Assembly (NCBI GenBank): GCA_964445135.1
Contig: CAYUJW010000005.1
Coordinates: forward strand, 1-34,107
Length of the DNA: 34,107 nucleotides
Reading direction: 5' to 3'
Source: JACOTV01 sp964445135
Lineage (GTDB): Bacteria; Patescibacteriota; Microgenomatia; UBA1406; GWC2-37-13
A program made the position numbers and the translations under genes. Shown piece by piece: positions 1 through 8,124 of this stretch; within the stretch, counting starts at the first letter, position 1; the number at the start of each line of letters is the position of its first letter. The notes beneath the pieces are model-generated. The model was not told the origin of the DNA, searched no databases, and saw only the letters and a program-made list of their open reading frames with translations.

Positions 1-680
1 AGGTGTCCAAGACGCCTGTCGTGCCAATAGTTGATGGGCCACATGAAAAACCAAAAATGCCAATAGGTATTTGGCACGGCAACATAGACGCGGCCTGCCT
101 TTTTTAATATGCGTGCCATATCTCCAATTACCTCATCGTCATGTTCCAAATGCTCAAGAAGCATGATGCAAGAAATGTAATCAATTGACTGTTTTTTAAA
201 TGGCAAGTTGCGTGCGTCGCACACTACATAATAGACGCGGTCAAACACACCTGCCCGCCTGGCCATCTTCATCGCTTGTTGTGCACCAGTTAGCGAAATG
301 TCGCAGCCAATTGAGGTCAGGTTATTTTGTGCCAAGCGAATCACCGTGTGTCCTGGGCCCGCTCCCACATCAAGATATCGCTTGGGAGTCGCTTGCGGCT
401 TGTCAAGATCAAACATTTGGGCAGTCCGTTTGATATATGCTTGTTGCCAATACTCTAATTTTGTTCCATAGCTTTTTTTTGCATACTCATCATCATATAT
501 CTGCGCTTGCTTGAGCATGTGCGCACTTTCATCCCCCAGACAAATTGCAATACCATCTTTATAGGGGTATTTACGGGCGCATTTTTGACACACAAAATTG
601 GAGCGCACATACTTGAGTTGCGACTTGCAGTATATACATTGAAGTAATTCTTCATACACCGCGATTTTTTTATCCTTCAT
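1..680 (-). CDS. Class I SAM-dependent methyltransferase with N-terminal zinc ribbon (3' end beyond window)
   Basis: The reading frame is open from an ATG at 680 to the window edge, giving 226 residues without the C-terminus. Residues 15-34 form a Trm112-like zinc ribbon (C15-x2-C18 and C31-x2-C34). Residues 102-112 read YLDVGAGPGHT, the SAM-binding motif I of class I methyltransferases. CDISL near 126-130 fits the acidic end of beta-2, and VCDARNLPF near 153-161 fits motif II/III. Proteins of this build are common in glycan clusters, where they methylate sugars or lipid-linked intermediates. The start overlaps the stop of the upstream glycosyltransferase by four bases (ATGA), so translation is probably coupled. 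The substrate cannot be read from the sequence; the methyltransferase call is secure, the glycan role is inferred from the neighbours. Confidence 0.85.
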   Translation of the reverse strand, partial: MKDKKIAVYEELLQCIYCKSQLKYVRSNFVCQKCARKYPYKDGIAICLGDESAHMLKQAQIYDDEYAKKSYGTKLEYWQQAYIKRTAQMFDLDKPQATPKRYLDVGAGPGHTVIRLAQNNLTSIGCDISLTGAQQAMKMARRAGVFDRVYYVVCDARNLPFKKQSIDYISCIMLLEHLEHDDEVIGDMARILKKAGRVYVAVPNTYWHFWFFMWPINYWHDRRLGH

Positions 681-1816
681 ATTGTGTTTAGAGTGAGTAA
701 TTTTGATAATGTTTTCTCAGCATCGGTGGCCTCTGCCAAATTGATAGCATTTTTACGCATTGTTTCATATGCCTTCTTGTTAAGAAGCATATGCTTTATC
801 GTACGACGCAATTCCCCTTCATTAATCGCAACCACGCACCCGGCGTTATGTGTCACGAGCTCCTCCCCGATCGCACTGTTGCCAGAGACTATAACAGGAA
901 GGCCGCTTGCGAGGTAGTCTCGCACCTTCATTGGATCGCTAAAATAACGAAAGTGATTGGGATCTGCCACATCATAGAAGGCAATTCCAATTCCACACTT
1001 TGTGGTTACCCGAAACATTTCAGTGTGGCTGAGGGACCCTTTAAAAATAATATGTTTTCCCAATCCCTGATCTATCACGCTCTTCTTGAGTGCTTTCTCC
1101 TTTGAGCCGCTCCCAATAAGTATCAGTCGAATATCGGGTATGACTTTTTTGAGTTCTCCCACCACTTGAATAAGCATTTCAAATGCCACACCCGGCTCAA
1201 GAGCCGAAACGACCACCAAATCATGTCGACGAATCATGTCGTGGTGCGCGCGTTTTATGTCATGAAAAAATGGCGCATTTGGAACAAGTATATTTTTCTT
1301 TTTGGCAAGTCCATGTCGTTTTCGGTATGCAACTATGCGCTTTGAAATACTCCATACAGATTGGGCATTGTTTTGCGCAAGTGTGTCTATCCAATGGTAA
1401 GCTCGATTCATCAGTGGATTTTCAAATCGTGAAATTGCAAAGTCGGCACTGAAATATATGCTCTTTTTTGCAATATGAAACCACTTAAGCGCCATAGCAG
1501 ACAGATGGTTTACGGGATTTGTAGCGATGATTAGGAGCTGTCTGTCCCTCACTTTTTTTATAGTTTGAAAGCTTATATATTGCTCCTCAAATAATCGCAA
1601 AAGATAGACGCTGCTTTTAATGCGAATTGATGTTTGGTTTTTTAGCCGACCATTTTCATAGTGCTCAATGAGGGAATATGGGTAGTTTAAATAGAGCGAA
1701 TGTTTGATGAAGATATGCGACTGTTTGTGTTTATTCAGATATACACTTATCGCGTGCGGAGGTCCGTAGATATCGCGGCCGTCAAGAAAAACGGCGTGCG
1801 TTGTAATGACTATCAT
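677..1816 (-). CDS. Family 4 glycosyltransferase (GT-B fold)
   Basis: This 379-residue protein looks like a GT-B glycosyltransferase. The C-terminal half (about 200-365) carries the glycosyl-transferase group 1 pattern: a VVSALEPG start of the second Rossmann domain, LILIGSGS, a hydrophobic IIFKGSLSH strand and a donor-binding segment MKVRDYLASGLPVIVSGNSAIGEEL. The N-terminal half is poorly conserved, as is usual for acceptor-binding domains. No signal peptide or long membrane segment is seen, so it should act at the cytoplasmic face of the membrane on nucleotide- or lipid-linked sugars. It overlaps by four bases both the upstream reductase gene (stop TGA at 1813-1815) and the downstream methyltransferase, which argues for one tightly coupled transcript. 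Sugar specificity is unknown. Confidence 0.85.
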   Translation of the reverse strand: MIVITTHAVFLDGRDIYGPPHAISVYLNKHKQSHIFIKHSLYLNYPYSLIEHYENGRLKNQTSIRIKSSVYLLRLFEEQYISFQTIKKVRDRQLLIIATNPVNHLSAMALKWFHIAKKSIYFSADFAISRFENPLMNRAYHWIDTLAQNNAQSVWSISKRIVAYRKRHGLAKKKNILVPNAPFFHDIKRAHHDMIRRHDLVVVSALEPGVAFEMLIQVVGELKKVIPDIRLILIGSGSKEKALKKSVIDQGLGKHIIFKGSLSHTEMFRVTTKCGIGIAFYDVADPNHFRYFSDPMKVRDYLASGLPVIVSGNSAIGEELVTHNAGCVVAINEGELRRTIKHMLLNKKAYETMRKNAINLAEATDAEKTLSKLLTLNTI

Positions 1817-2730
1817 AGCGCGCGCCAGGCATTGATAGGCAACGGATGGTTTGCCATATGTTTCAGGCCTTGTGAAGTTGAGATTGGCTCAATTTCAAGC
1901 ACTTGAGACATTTTTTTTGTGACAAAACAAGTATTTTTTGGGCGAGGCACAAAGTTTTTAAAGTAGTCCATTTTGACAGGATAGATCATCTTTGTATCGT
2001 GTCCGAAGGCGCGAGCAATATGCACTGAAAAATCATAGCGTGAAACGCAATTTTTCCCCGCAATATTAAATTTCTCTCCCCAGGTGCCTCGCTCAATTGC
2101 CGCCCATATCGCGCGTGCGGCCTCGTCTGAATATAAGAAATTGTTATACATGTCGCTTACCATATTGAGAGGTGTTTTATTTTCACCCAAAATCACCTGT
2201 TGCCACGTTACTGGATTTTGGCGTTCTCGGGGATTATTCCAGCCGTACATCGTGATAAGCCGCGCTATCATGTATGTGACGCCGCTTTTTTCAGTAAGCA
2301 TTTCTCCTTCGACTTTGGTCTTTCCGTACCAGTCAATTGGATTTGCGGTGGCGTCTTCGGCATACGGTGCTTTCTTTCCGTCATACACGCCGTTTGTGGT
2401 GATAAATATTATTTTTGCACCGGTTTTTTTGCATGCAGCAAGTATGTTTTTTGTACCCCCGACGTTTACCGCCGTTGCTTCTTTTTGGTGTTTGTCACAA
2501 TAATCAGGCGTTGCAATTGCCGCTGTATGAATGACTACATCGGGTTTTATCTTGCCAATCACCTTTTCAACTTCGACAGCATCAGTAATATCCATGTGGC
2601 GATAGTCACAAAGAACATTGGGAACAAGTGTGTTGATGTTGTAGCTTGCGTAAAGTTTGTGTACGGAGGGGGCCAAGCGAAGAAGTGCGCTCCCTAAAAG
2701 TCCTGTTGATCCCGTGATAAATACCTTCAT
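1813..2730 (-). CDS. RmlD-like NAD(P)-dependent sugar reductase/epimerase (extended SDR family)
   Basis: The 305-residue protein begins with the Rossmann motif GSTGLLG (7-13). TAAIATPDYCD follows near 69-79, a TTNGVYDG segment near 111-118, and YGKTK (Y135-K139), the YxxxK catalytic pair of short-chain dehydrogenases. HTAAIATPD...CD and the overall length match the RfbD/RmlD family (dTDP-4-dehydrorhamnose reductase), which reduces a 4-keto-6-deoxysugar; another extended-SDR sugar epimerase or reductase is possible. It is the first gene of the leftward block and overlaps the next gene by four bases. Neither rmlA, rmlB nor rmlC is in the window, so a rhamnose assignment is not proven and I give no gene symbol. 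Confidence 0.82.
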   Translation of the reverse strand: MKVFITGSTGLLGSALLRLAPSVHKLYASYNINTLVPNVLCDYRHMDITDAVEVEKVIGKIKPDVVIHTAAIATPDYCDKHQKEATAVNVGGTKNILAACKKTGAKIIFITTNGVYDGKKAPYAEDATANPIDWYGKTKVEGEMLTEKSGVTYMIARLITMYGWNNPRERQNPVTWQQVILGENKTPLNMVSDMYNNFLYSDEAARAIWAAIERGTWGEKFNIAGKNCVSRYDFSVHIARAFGHDTKMIYPVKMDYFKNFVPRPKNTCFVTKKMSQVLEIEPISTSQGLKHMANHPLPINAWRAL

Positions 2731-2776
2731 TTGCTTGGTGTACAGTCAGCTAATTGTTTGCCCGTTATGTATCGAA

Positions 2777-2795
2777 CAATTATGTCGTATAATTG
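2777..2795. promoter_or_regulatory. Palindrome overlapping a TATAAT box in a divergent promoter region
   Basis: CAATTAT (2777-2783) and ATAATTG (2789-2795) form a perfect 7-bp inverted repeat around GTCGT. The right arm overlaps a plus-strand TATAAT at 2788-2793, about 46 nt before the start of the GT-C-like gene. It lies in the 109-bp spacer between that gene and the RmlD-like gene, so a repressor bound here could control both directions. No good -35 is present on the plus strand. Confidence 0.35.
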
Positions 2796-2839
2796 CCCAA
2801 AGCGAGCCGCACTTTGTCATTGTAGCACATTCAATTTTT

Positions 2840-4278
2840 ATGCAACATCAATATTTATTTATTTCAGCGGGTATCGCCATTTTCTCATTTATTCTCCAAA
2901 CATGGCCGCGTTTTTTTAATAAATCGTTTGGTGTCGATGTGTGGACAAGACTGCTTGAGGTTTCTCATATCAGACAGAACAATCATCGTGTACCCGGCGC
3001 CGCGCTATCTGATCAATTTATGGTGAGTGGATATTTTGACTATCCTCCGGTCTTTCCAATACTCCTTTCCTATATCCCCAAAAAATTGCTGGATCGCGTC
3101 AAAGGGTTTATTGCACCATTTTTCGATGTATTACAGGGGATGTTTTTGTTTTACATTTCATATTTTTTAACGCAAGACATTTGGTTTGCTATTGTTGCAC
3201 AAACAACCTATATCCTCACGCCAGTTATTGCCGCCGAAAACAGCCAGCTCACTCCCCGCTCGCTTGGCTATTTTAATTTTAGTCTGGCGACCGTTCCCCT
3301 GCTCATGTATTTTTACCAACCCAATCCATGGTTATTTTGGGCCGGTGCGTTGATGACTGGTATGTTATTTTTAACTCACCGATTTGCTCTGCAGGCATTT
3401 GTATTTCTCACTATTTTCTTCACCTTTTTTTTAAACACCGCAATTTTTGTGCAAGCGTTGCTTATCGGTTTTGTCGCGGCGCTCATTGTGACACGTGGTT
3501 ATTACCTTCGCGTGGCGCGTGGGCATATGGCAAACATTTACTTTTGGATCGTAAATTTGGATGCGCGCTATGCGCATCAGGTTCGTGGGGTAATTAAAAA
3601 AGACGTGCAGATGGATTTGATAAATCGGCTGTATAAGATTGTTGAAGTGTTTTCGCCTATTGCGATATTTGGCATGAACCCATGGGCATTTTCCGCAGTT
3701 ATGTATTTAGTGTTTGTTGCCACAAACATTCTTCCACTCCATCCGTTTCTCACCGTGATCACCGCTTGGATACTGTTTTTTTATGTGTTGGGAGTTGTAA
3801 TATTAAAAACACGCCGGTTGATGCCCATTGGTGAAGGGTATCGCTATATGGAAATGGCAACCGTCCCATCTGCATTTCTTTCAACGTCGTTGCTGTTTTT
3901 TCTCATAAGCACTCCCTACAAAAATCTCTCTATCGGATTATATTGTGCACTGCTTGTCGTGTGTTTGGGAATCATTTTATTTTTCCAAATAAAAAGTGTA
4001 ATTGGTGATCGTAATCGAAGTGTCACCGATGATATGAGTCGGGTGTTTTCCTACATCAACAAACATCATACCTCCAAAAGTCCCATGAAGATTCTCTGTA
4101 TTCCCCATCAAAATACCACGATGACTATATATCACACGAAAGCTCAAGTGTTTGTAAATGCGGATAATCTAGGGCTTATGAAAGTGACCGATGTATACCC
4201 GCAGCTGAAACTGACGCTTGCTGAATTAAAGAAAAAATATGGCCTCACTCACGTTCTGATTAAAACGGGATTTGTAAC
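2840..4278 (+). CDS. Polytopic GT-C-like membrane protein, probable glycosyltransferase (3' end in assembly gap)
   Basis: I start this gene at the ATG at 2840; the frame is open further upstream, but that stretch reads through the divergent promoter region and gives an unlikely cysteine-rich extension. About 479 residues are visible before the gap. There are roughly ten to twelve hydrophobic segments, beginning with one at residues 4-22. The first outside loop carries an acidic residue (FGVDVWTRLLEV) followed by SGYFDYPPVFPILLSYIPKK, the arrangement of GT-C glycosyltransferases and related polyprenyl-phosphate-sugar-using enzymes. The last ~70 residues look soluble. It is convergent with the acetyltransferase, and both 3' ends are lost in the gap. 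A function in adding sugars outside the membrane is inferred from topology and neighbours; specific family membership is uncertain. Confidence 0.65.
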
Positions 4279-4378
4279 NNNNNNNNNNNNNNNNNNNNNN
4301 NNNNNNNNNNNNNNNNNNNNNNNNNNNNNNNNNNNNNNNNNNNNNNNNNNNNNNNNNNNNNNNNNNNNNNNNNNNNNN
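4279..4378. other. Assembly gap (100 N)
   Basis: Exactly 100 N, typical of a placeholder with unknown real length. It removes the 3' ends of two converging genes. A degenerate tandem repeat (4400-4469) lies 21 bases to its right and may have caused the break. Confidence 0.95.
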
Positions 4379-5043
4379 AGTTGGGTATCTATGGTGACAG
4401 TTGAGAGTTTCGAGTTACGGGTTTCGGGTTGTGAGTTTCGAGTTACGGGTTGCGGATTACGAATTGCGAATGTGTGCAGTGCATGTGAGATGAGTTTCTT
4501 TGCGATGCCCTGACCTTGCATATTTTTTGAAACGGCAATGAGTGGAATTTCCCCCGCATATTTGATCGTCACAAAGCCCACAATATCGCCCTCATTTTCA
4601 TACACAAATACTTCATCAGCCGCAATTTTAGCAACTGAGTTTTCAATCCAGTCGGCAAACAACGTATCGGCTTGTTCTTTGGTAATGAGCGGATCGTTAT
4701 AAAATCGATTGTAGACAAATGACGAAGCGGCCAGCGCGCGAAGCGCGGGAATGTCTGCCGCGGTTGCCGCTCGTATTGATGGATTGATCTGTGTGTCTTT
4801 GAATGTGTCGGGATTCTGCTCAAGCTCAACAAACCCATCAACAAGGACAAATCCTGCGCTCTCAAGCTTTGAAATAGTGTCCATGCGTGTGCTCTCTATG
4901 CGGTGAGTTGCATATTCCACGCCCTGCTTTTTTAGTTCTTGAACAAGCTCGTCTACGGCATCTGTTTCAACATGCGTTACCTTGGCAGTCTTCATGCCAA
5001 AAAGCTGCGTATCATACTCCAACAGATTCCAAGAAAAAGTCAT
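4379..5043 (-). CDS. WecD-like GNAT N-acetyltransferase with repeat-encoded insert (3' end in assembly gap)
   Basis: The visible 221 residues start with LEYDTQLFGMKTAKV, the N-terminal signature of WecD/RffC-type enzymes, which acetylate the 4-amino group of dTDP-4-amino-4,6-dideoxysugars. A GNAT domain follows from about residue 89. VFVYENEGDIVGFVTIKY provides strands 2-4, and QGQGIAKKLISHAL is the acetyl-CoA pyrophosphate loop (canonical Q/R-x-x-G-x-G/A). Between that helix and the next strand (STVTIDTQ) sits an unusual segment of three seven-residue repeats starting RNPQPVT, RNSQPET and RNSKLST, encoded by a heptanucleotide array. The gene lies 5 bp after the DegT aminotransferase, the same pairing as wecE-wecD. 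Its C-terminus, normally N-x-x-A-x-x-x-Y-x-x-x-G-F, is hidden in the gap. Confidence 0.8.
4400..4469. repeat. Degenerate heptanucleotide tandem repeat inside a coding region
   Basis: Ten consecutive 7-bp units fit the plus-strand pattern RTTNYGR: GTTGAGA, GTTTCGA, GTTACGG, GTTTCGG, GTTGTGA, GTTTCGA, GTTACGG, GTTGCGG, ATTACGA, ATTGCGA. Three units equal seven codons, so the minus-strand protein shows a seven-residue period. The array falls between helix 3 and strand 5 of the GNAT fold, a surface loop. I saw no second copy of the motif in the window. Confidence 0.85.
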
Positions 5044-5048
5044 GAGTA

Positions 5049-6245
5049 TTATGCGCGATTAGACTCAATTAAGTAAGTCACCACGTCAATGATATATGTA
5101 ACGTCCTTTTGGGTCATTTTGGGTGAGAGCGGCAATGAAAGCATTGACTCAAACACGCGGTGCGTGACGGGAACATCGCTTGGCTTAATCTTGAGATGTT
5201 TTTTGTAATACGGGAACATATAGGGTGGAATATAGTAAACGCTCACCCCAATCTGACGCTTTTTTAGCTCATCAACCAACCAGTCGCGGGTGATTTTGAG
5301 TTTCTTAAAATCAAATCGCAACGTGTAGATGTTTCGTGCATGGCGTGTGTTGGGAGCCACATACGGCGTGGTAATTTCTTCAATCTTGCCAAATGCACGA
5401 TCATACATCGCCACATATTTTTCACGAGTTTTTAGAAATCCATCAAGTTTCTTGAGTTGGCAAATTCCAATGGCCGCTTGGATATCTGACATATTATATT
5501 TGTATCCTGGCTCCACAACATCATACAGCCATGACCCGGTGGCAGTATATCGTTTCCATGCATCTCGACTCATTCCTTGAAGCCGAAGCAGAGTGGCGCG
5601 CTCGGCCATCTGGCGATTATTCGTGGTGATCATCCCTCCGTCGCCCGTTGAAATGCTCTTGATCGGATGAAAGGAAAAGCAGCTAATGTCAGCAAGTGAT
5701 CCAACTTTCTTCCCTTTGTACTCGGCACCCAAGGCACATGCCGCGTCATCAATCAGTGGAATATTATATTTTTTCGATATTTTTTTAAACGCTGCAAAAT
5801 CCACGGGATTTCCTCCGTAGTCCATGACAATTATTGCCTTCGTTTTCTTGGTGATTTTTGCTTCGACACTTTTTGGATCAAGGTTGAGGGTTTGCTCATC
5901 AATATCAGCAAAGATTGGTTTTGCGCCAATGTGAAGAAGTGGGTTGATCGTCGCAATAAAGGTAAACGGTGTAGTAATAACTTCATCCCCTGCTTTGACG
6001 CCCGCGACGATATATGCCAGATGAAGCGCCGCGGTGCATGAGTTGAGGCCAACTGCATATTTGGCGCCAACATAATTGGCCACGTTGTCCTCAAATTGTT
6101 TGACACGCGGACCCAATGTGACCCACCCGGAGTCTAGGGCTTTTGATACTTCAGCTTTTTCCTCCCGACCAAATAATGGCTGTGCAAAATGTATAAAGTG
6201 CTGTGGGGGTTTTGGGGACTTGGCGGTGTATTTCACGGTGGTCAA
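5049..6245 (-). CDS. DegT/DnrJ/EryC1/StrS-family sugar aminotransferase
   Basis: This 398-residue PLP enzyme has the normal family length and motifs. LNSCTAALHLAY (67-78) binds the cofactor phosphate, DEVITTPFTFIAT and MDYGGNP follow, IDDAACALGAEYKGKKVGS contains the aspartate that contacts the PLP pyridine, and SFHPIKSISTGDGGM holds the Schiff-base lysine K196. Such enzymes transaminate nucleotide-linked keto-deoxysugars (for example dTDP-4-keto-6-deoxyhexose by WecE). The adjoining WecD-like acetyltransferase supports production of an N-acetylated amino-dideoxysugar. The start at 6245 is a TTG codon two bases after the stop of the upstream glycosyltransferase; a GTG at 6236 is an alternative. 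No Shine-Dalgarno sequence is visible, so coupling to the upstream stop is likely. Confidence 0.92.
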   Translation of the reverse strand: MTTVKYTAKSPKPPQHFIHFAQPLFGREEKAEVSKALDSGWVTLGPRVKQFEDNVANYVGAKYAVGLNSCTAALHLAYIVAGVKAGDEVITTPFTFIATINPLLHIGAKPIFADIDEQTLNLDPKSVEAKITKKTKAIIVMDYGGNPVDFAAFKKISKKYNIPLIDDAACALGAEYKGKKVGSLADISCFSFHPIKSISTGDGGMITTNNRQMAERATLLRLQGMSRDAWKRYTATGSWLYDVVEPGYKYNMSDIQAAIGICQLKKLDGFLKTREKYVAMYDRAFGKIEEITTPYVAPNTRHARNIYTLRFDFKKLKITRDWLVDELKKRQIGVSVYYIPPYMFPYYKKHLKIKPSDVPVTHRVFESMLSLPLSPKMTQKDVTYIIDVVTYLIESNRA

Positions 6246-6247
6246 AA

Positions 6248-7372
6248 TTATTGGGTATTTATAACGGATAAAAACGCACGATACGCCTTATTATAGGTAA
6301 ATTTTCTGGCATGTGTTGCGGCATTTTTTCCCAGACGAGCGAGTTTTTTATCATCGTTTATAAGCGCCACCATTTGCTTGGCCATCGCACGCGGGGTGTT
6401 TGGTTTGCACACGATTCCCGTTTTGTCAGGGAGCACGCTGTCTCGTAAACCGTCAACATCATAGACGATAGCAGGCGTTTGGTATTGCGCCGCTTCTGTG
6501 ACAATCATCCCCCACCCTTCCTTGACAGAGGTGACAGTCAAGAGGTGTGAGCGCCTCATCACCTCGCGCTTTTTTGCTTCACTCACCCATCCAAAGTGCG
6601 AAATACTGCGAGTGGTGGTTGATGATCGAATATGCTCAAGCACTCGTTTTGCATATGGTGAAGATGCATTTCCGCAGATAATCATGCGCAGGTTTGGAAC
6701 TGATTTTTGGGCAATCTCAAATGCTTTCACTTGTTGGAGTGTTTGCTTCATCGACCTGATGACACCAAATGACAAGATGGTAGGAGCACGGTACTTCGTC
6801 TGTAGGCTTGTGTGTTTATGAGCGTGTAAGTTTTTTTGTTGGTTTATGCCAATTGGGATAATATAAATACGCTTTCTGGAAAACCCAAATCTTACGAGAT
6901 CATTTTTTGTACTTTCAGATTCGGTACACACCCGATTGTTCTTTAAGAAGAATAAATATATTGGCTCAAGCACATACCCTATGATGTTCATGGGGAAAGA
7001 TATTTCGTGAAACCAAATCTGGCGCGACAATTGGTATATGTAGAGAAATCGCTTCTTGGTATATGCGTACCATTGCGTCATAAAAGGTGCAGTATTTATT
7101 TCTTCAATAATAATGTCAATCTCGCGTTTATTTTTGATGTGGAAAAAATAATTCCAAGCTGCCCAAAAAAAGACCGTGTATTTGCTGCCGCGCCGAATCA
7201 CGTCATATCCGTCAATCTGTTCAAACGATGCGCCGCCTGGATAGTTTGCGGTGATGACTGTCACGTGGTGTCCATCTGCCGCCAGCCGACGACAATGCTC
7301 GCTACTTTGAGCTTCTGCACCACCCGCATCTGGGTTTGTCCGATCCTTCCATGTAAACCACAAGATATTCAT
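6248..7372 (-). CDS. Family 4 glycosyltransferase (GT-B fold)
   Basis: The 374-residue protein has both GT-B halves. The N-terminal domain opens with MNILWFTWKDRTNPDAGGAE, including the glycine-rich loop typical of GT4 enzymes, and continues with HCRRLAADGHHVTVITA. The C-terminal domain (about 195-350) shows ILSFGVIRSMK, MIICGNASSPY, a GWVSEAKKREVM segment and EGWGMIVTEAAQYQTPAIVYDVDGLRDSV, which includes the E-x7-E donor-binding motif. Its closest general likeness is to mannosyl- or glucosyltransferases acting on lipid-linked acceptors. It follows the family 2 glycosyltransferase by two bases and precedes the aminotransferase by two bases, so all three are co-transcribed. Confidence 0.9.
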   Translation of the reverse strand: MNILWFTWKDRTNPDAGGAEAQSSEHCRRLAADGHHVTVITANYPGGASFEQIDGYDVIRRGSKYTVFFWAAWNYFFHIKNKREIDIIIEEINTAPFMTQWYAYTKKRFLYIYQLSRQIWFHEISFPMNIIGYVLEPIYLFFLKNNRVCTESESTKNDLVRFGFSRKRIYIIPIGINQQKNLHAHKHTSLQTKYRAPTILSFGVIRSMKQTLQQVKAFEIAQKSVPNLRMIICGNASSPYAKRVLEHIRSSTTTRSISHFGWVSEAKKREVMRRSHLLTVTSVKEGWGMIVTEAAQYQTPAIVYDVDGLRDSVLPDKTGIVCKPNTPRAMAKQMVALINDDKKLARLGKNAATHARKFTYNKAYRAFLSVINTQ

Positions 7373-7374
7373 AA

Positions 7375-8124
7375 CTACTTATTATATTGTCCAACCACAT
7401 AAGTGCGATACCAGATGGCGAGCGTATCGAGAAAGATTCCTTTCACGGATTGCCAGGTTGCAGCGCTTGTGAAGGTGGCAAACGCGTAGTTGAGTTTGAT
7501 TGGCGCCTCATATATGCGACCGTGTCCTTGACGCTTTGCAACAACCAGCATTTCAAGATCTCCTGCAAACTTTTTTTCAACGAGTCGTGGCAATATCGTC
7601 TCAAGTACTTTTTTACGAAATATCTTAATCCCCGCCTGCGTGTCATGAACACGCACGCCAAACAGAAGGCGAACAAACCAGTAGTAGCCAAGGCTGAGTA
7701 GCTTTCGAACAGGAGAATAGGTAACTTGGGAGGCGGGGTGTCGTTTTGAGCCAACTATGACATCTGCGTCATACCATTCCATGTGTTCAAGAAGCATGGA
7801 TATCCCATTTGGATCAATCTCCATGCCGGCATCCATAAACATGACGTAATCACCTTTTGCATATTTCATACCGGTTCGTATCGCATACGCCTTGCCTTGG
7901 TTTTTTGTGTACGACACATACCGCACATGAGGTATATTGGCTTTTTTTATCTTTTCCAACGACTTGTCCAGCATTCCATCTATAACGACGATAATCTCAT
8001 GCGAGTAGCGAATTTCATCAAGCACAATTTTGATGCGTCTCACGTCGCGAACAATAGTCTGCTCTTGTTTGTAAACGGGAATGATGAGGCTTAGGAAATG
8101 TTGGGGGCTTTTTTTGGTATCCAT
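7375..8124 (-). CDS. Family 2 glycosyltransferase, polyprenyl-phosphate sugar transferase-like
   Basis: The 249-residue protein has the GT-A layout of DPM1/GtrB-type enzymes: LSLIIPVYKQEQTI near 11-24, EIIVVIDGM near 43-51, KNQGKAYAIRTGMKYAKGDY near 74-93, then the metal-binding region FMDAGMEID, and THE-like DTQAGIKIFRKKV further on. Such proteins move a sugar from a nucleotide to polyprenyl phosphate, giving donors for GT-C enzymes like the two membrane proteins in this window. The classic DxD motif is DAG here (D98-A-G100), and the earlier DD pair is ID, so catalysis may be modified. The first 34 bases overlap the end of the flippase gene; no later start fits the conserved beginning. No C-terminal membrane pair is obvious. 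Confidence 0.86.
   Translation of the reverse strand: MDTKKSPQHFLSLIIPVYKQEQTIVRDVRRIKIVLDEIRYSHEIIVVIDGMLDKSLEKIKKANIPHVRYVSYTKNQGKAYAIRTGMKYAKGDYVMFMDAGMEIDPNGISMLLEHMEWYDADVIVGSKRHPASQVTYSPVRKLLSLGYYWFVRLLFGVRVHDTQAGIKIFRKKVLETILPRLVEKKFAGDLEMLVVAKRQGHGRIYEAPIKLNYAFATFTSAATWQSVKGIFLDTLAIWYRTYVVGQYNK

Noticed and set aside
2657..2839. N-terminal extension of the GT-C-like protein
   Set aside because: It would overlap the divergent reductase gene and the promoter region, and its sequence does not look like protein of this family.
4249..4378. Continuation of the acetyltransferase through the gap to 4249
   Set aside because: The frame across N is arbitrary, and the piece beyond it is antisense to the GT-C-like gene.
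4379..4513. Continuation of the GT-C-like protein after the gap
   Set aside because: The translated sequence is the reverse strand of the acetyltransferase and its repeat, with no hydrophobic or conserved segment.
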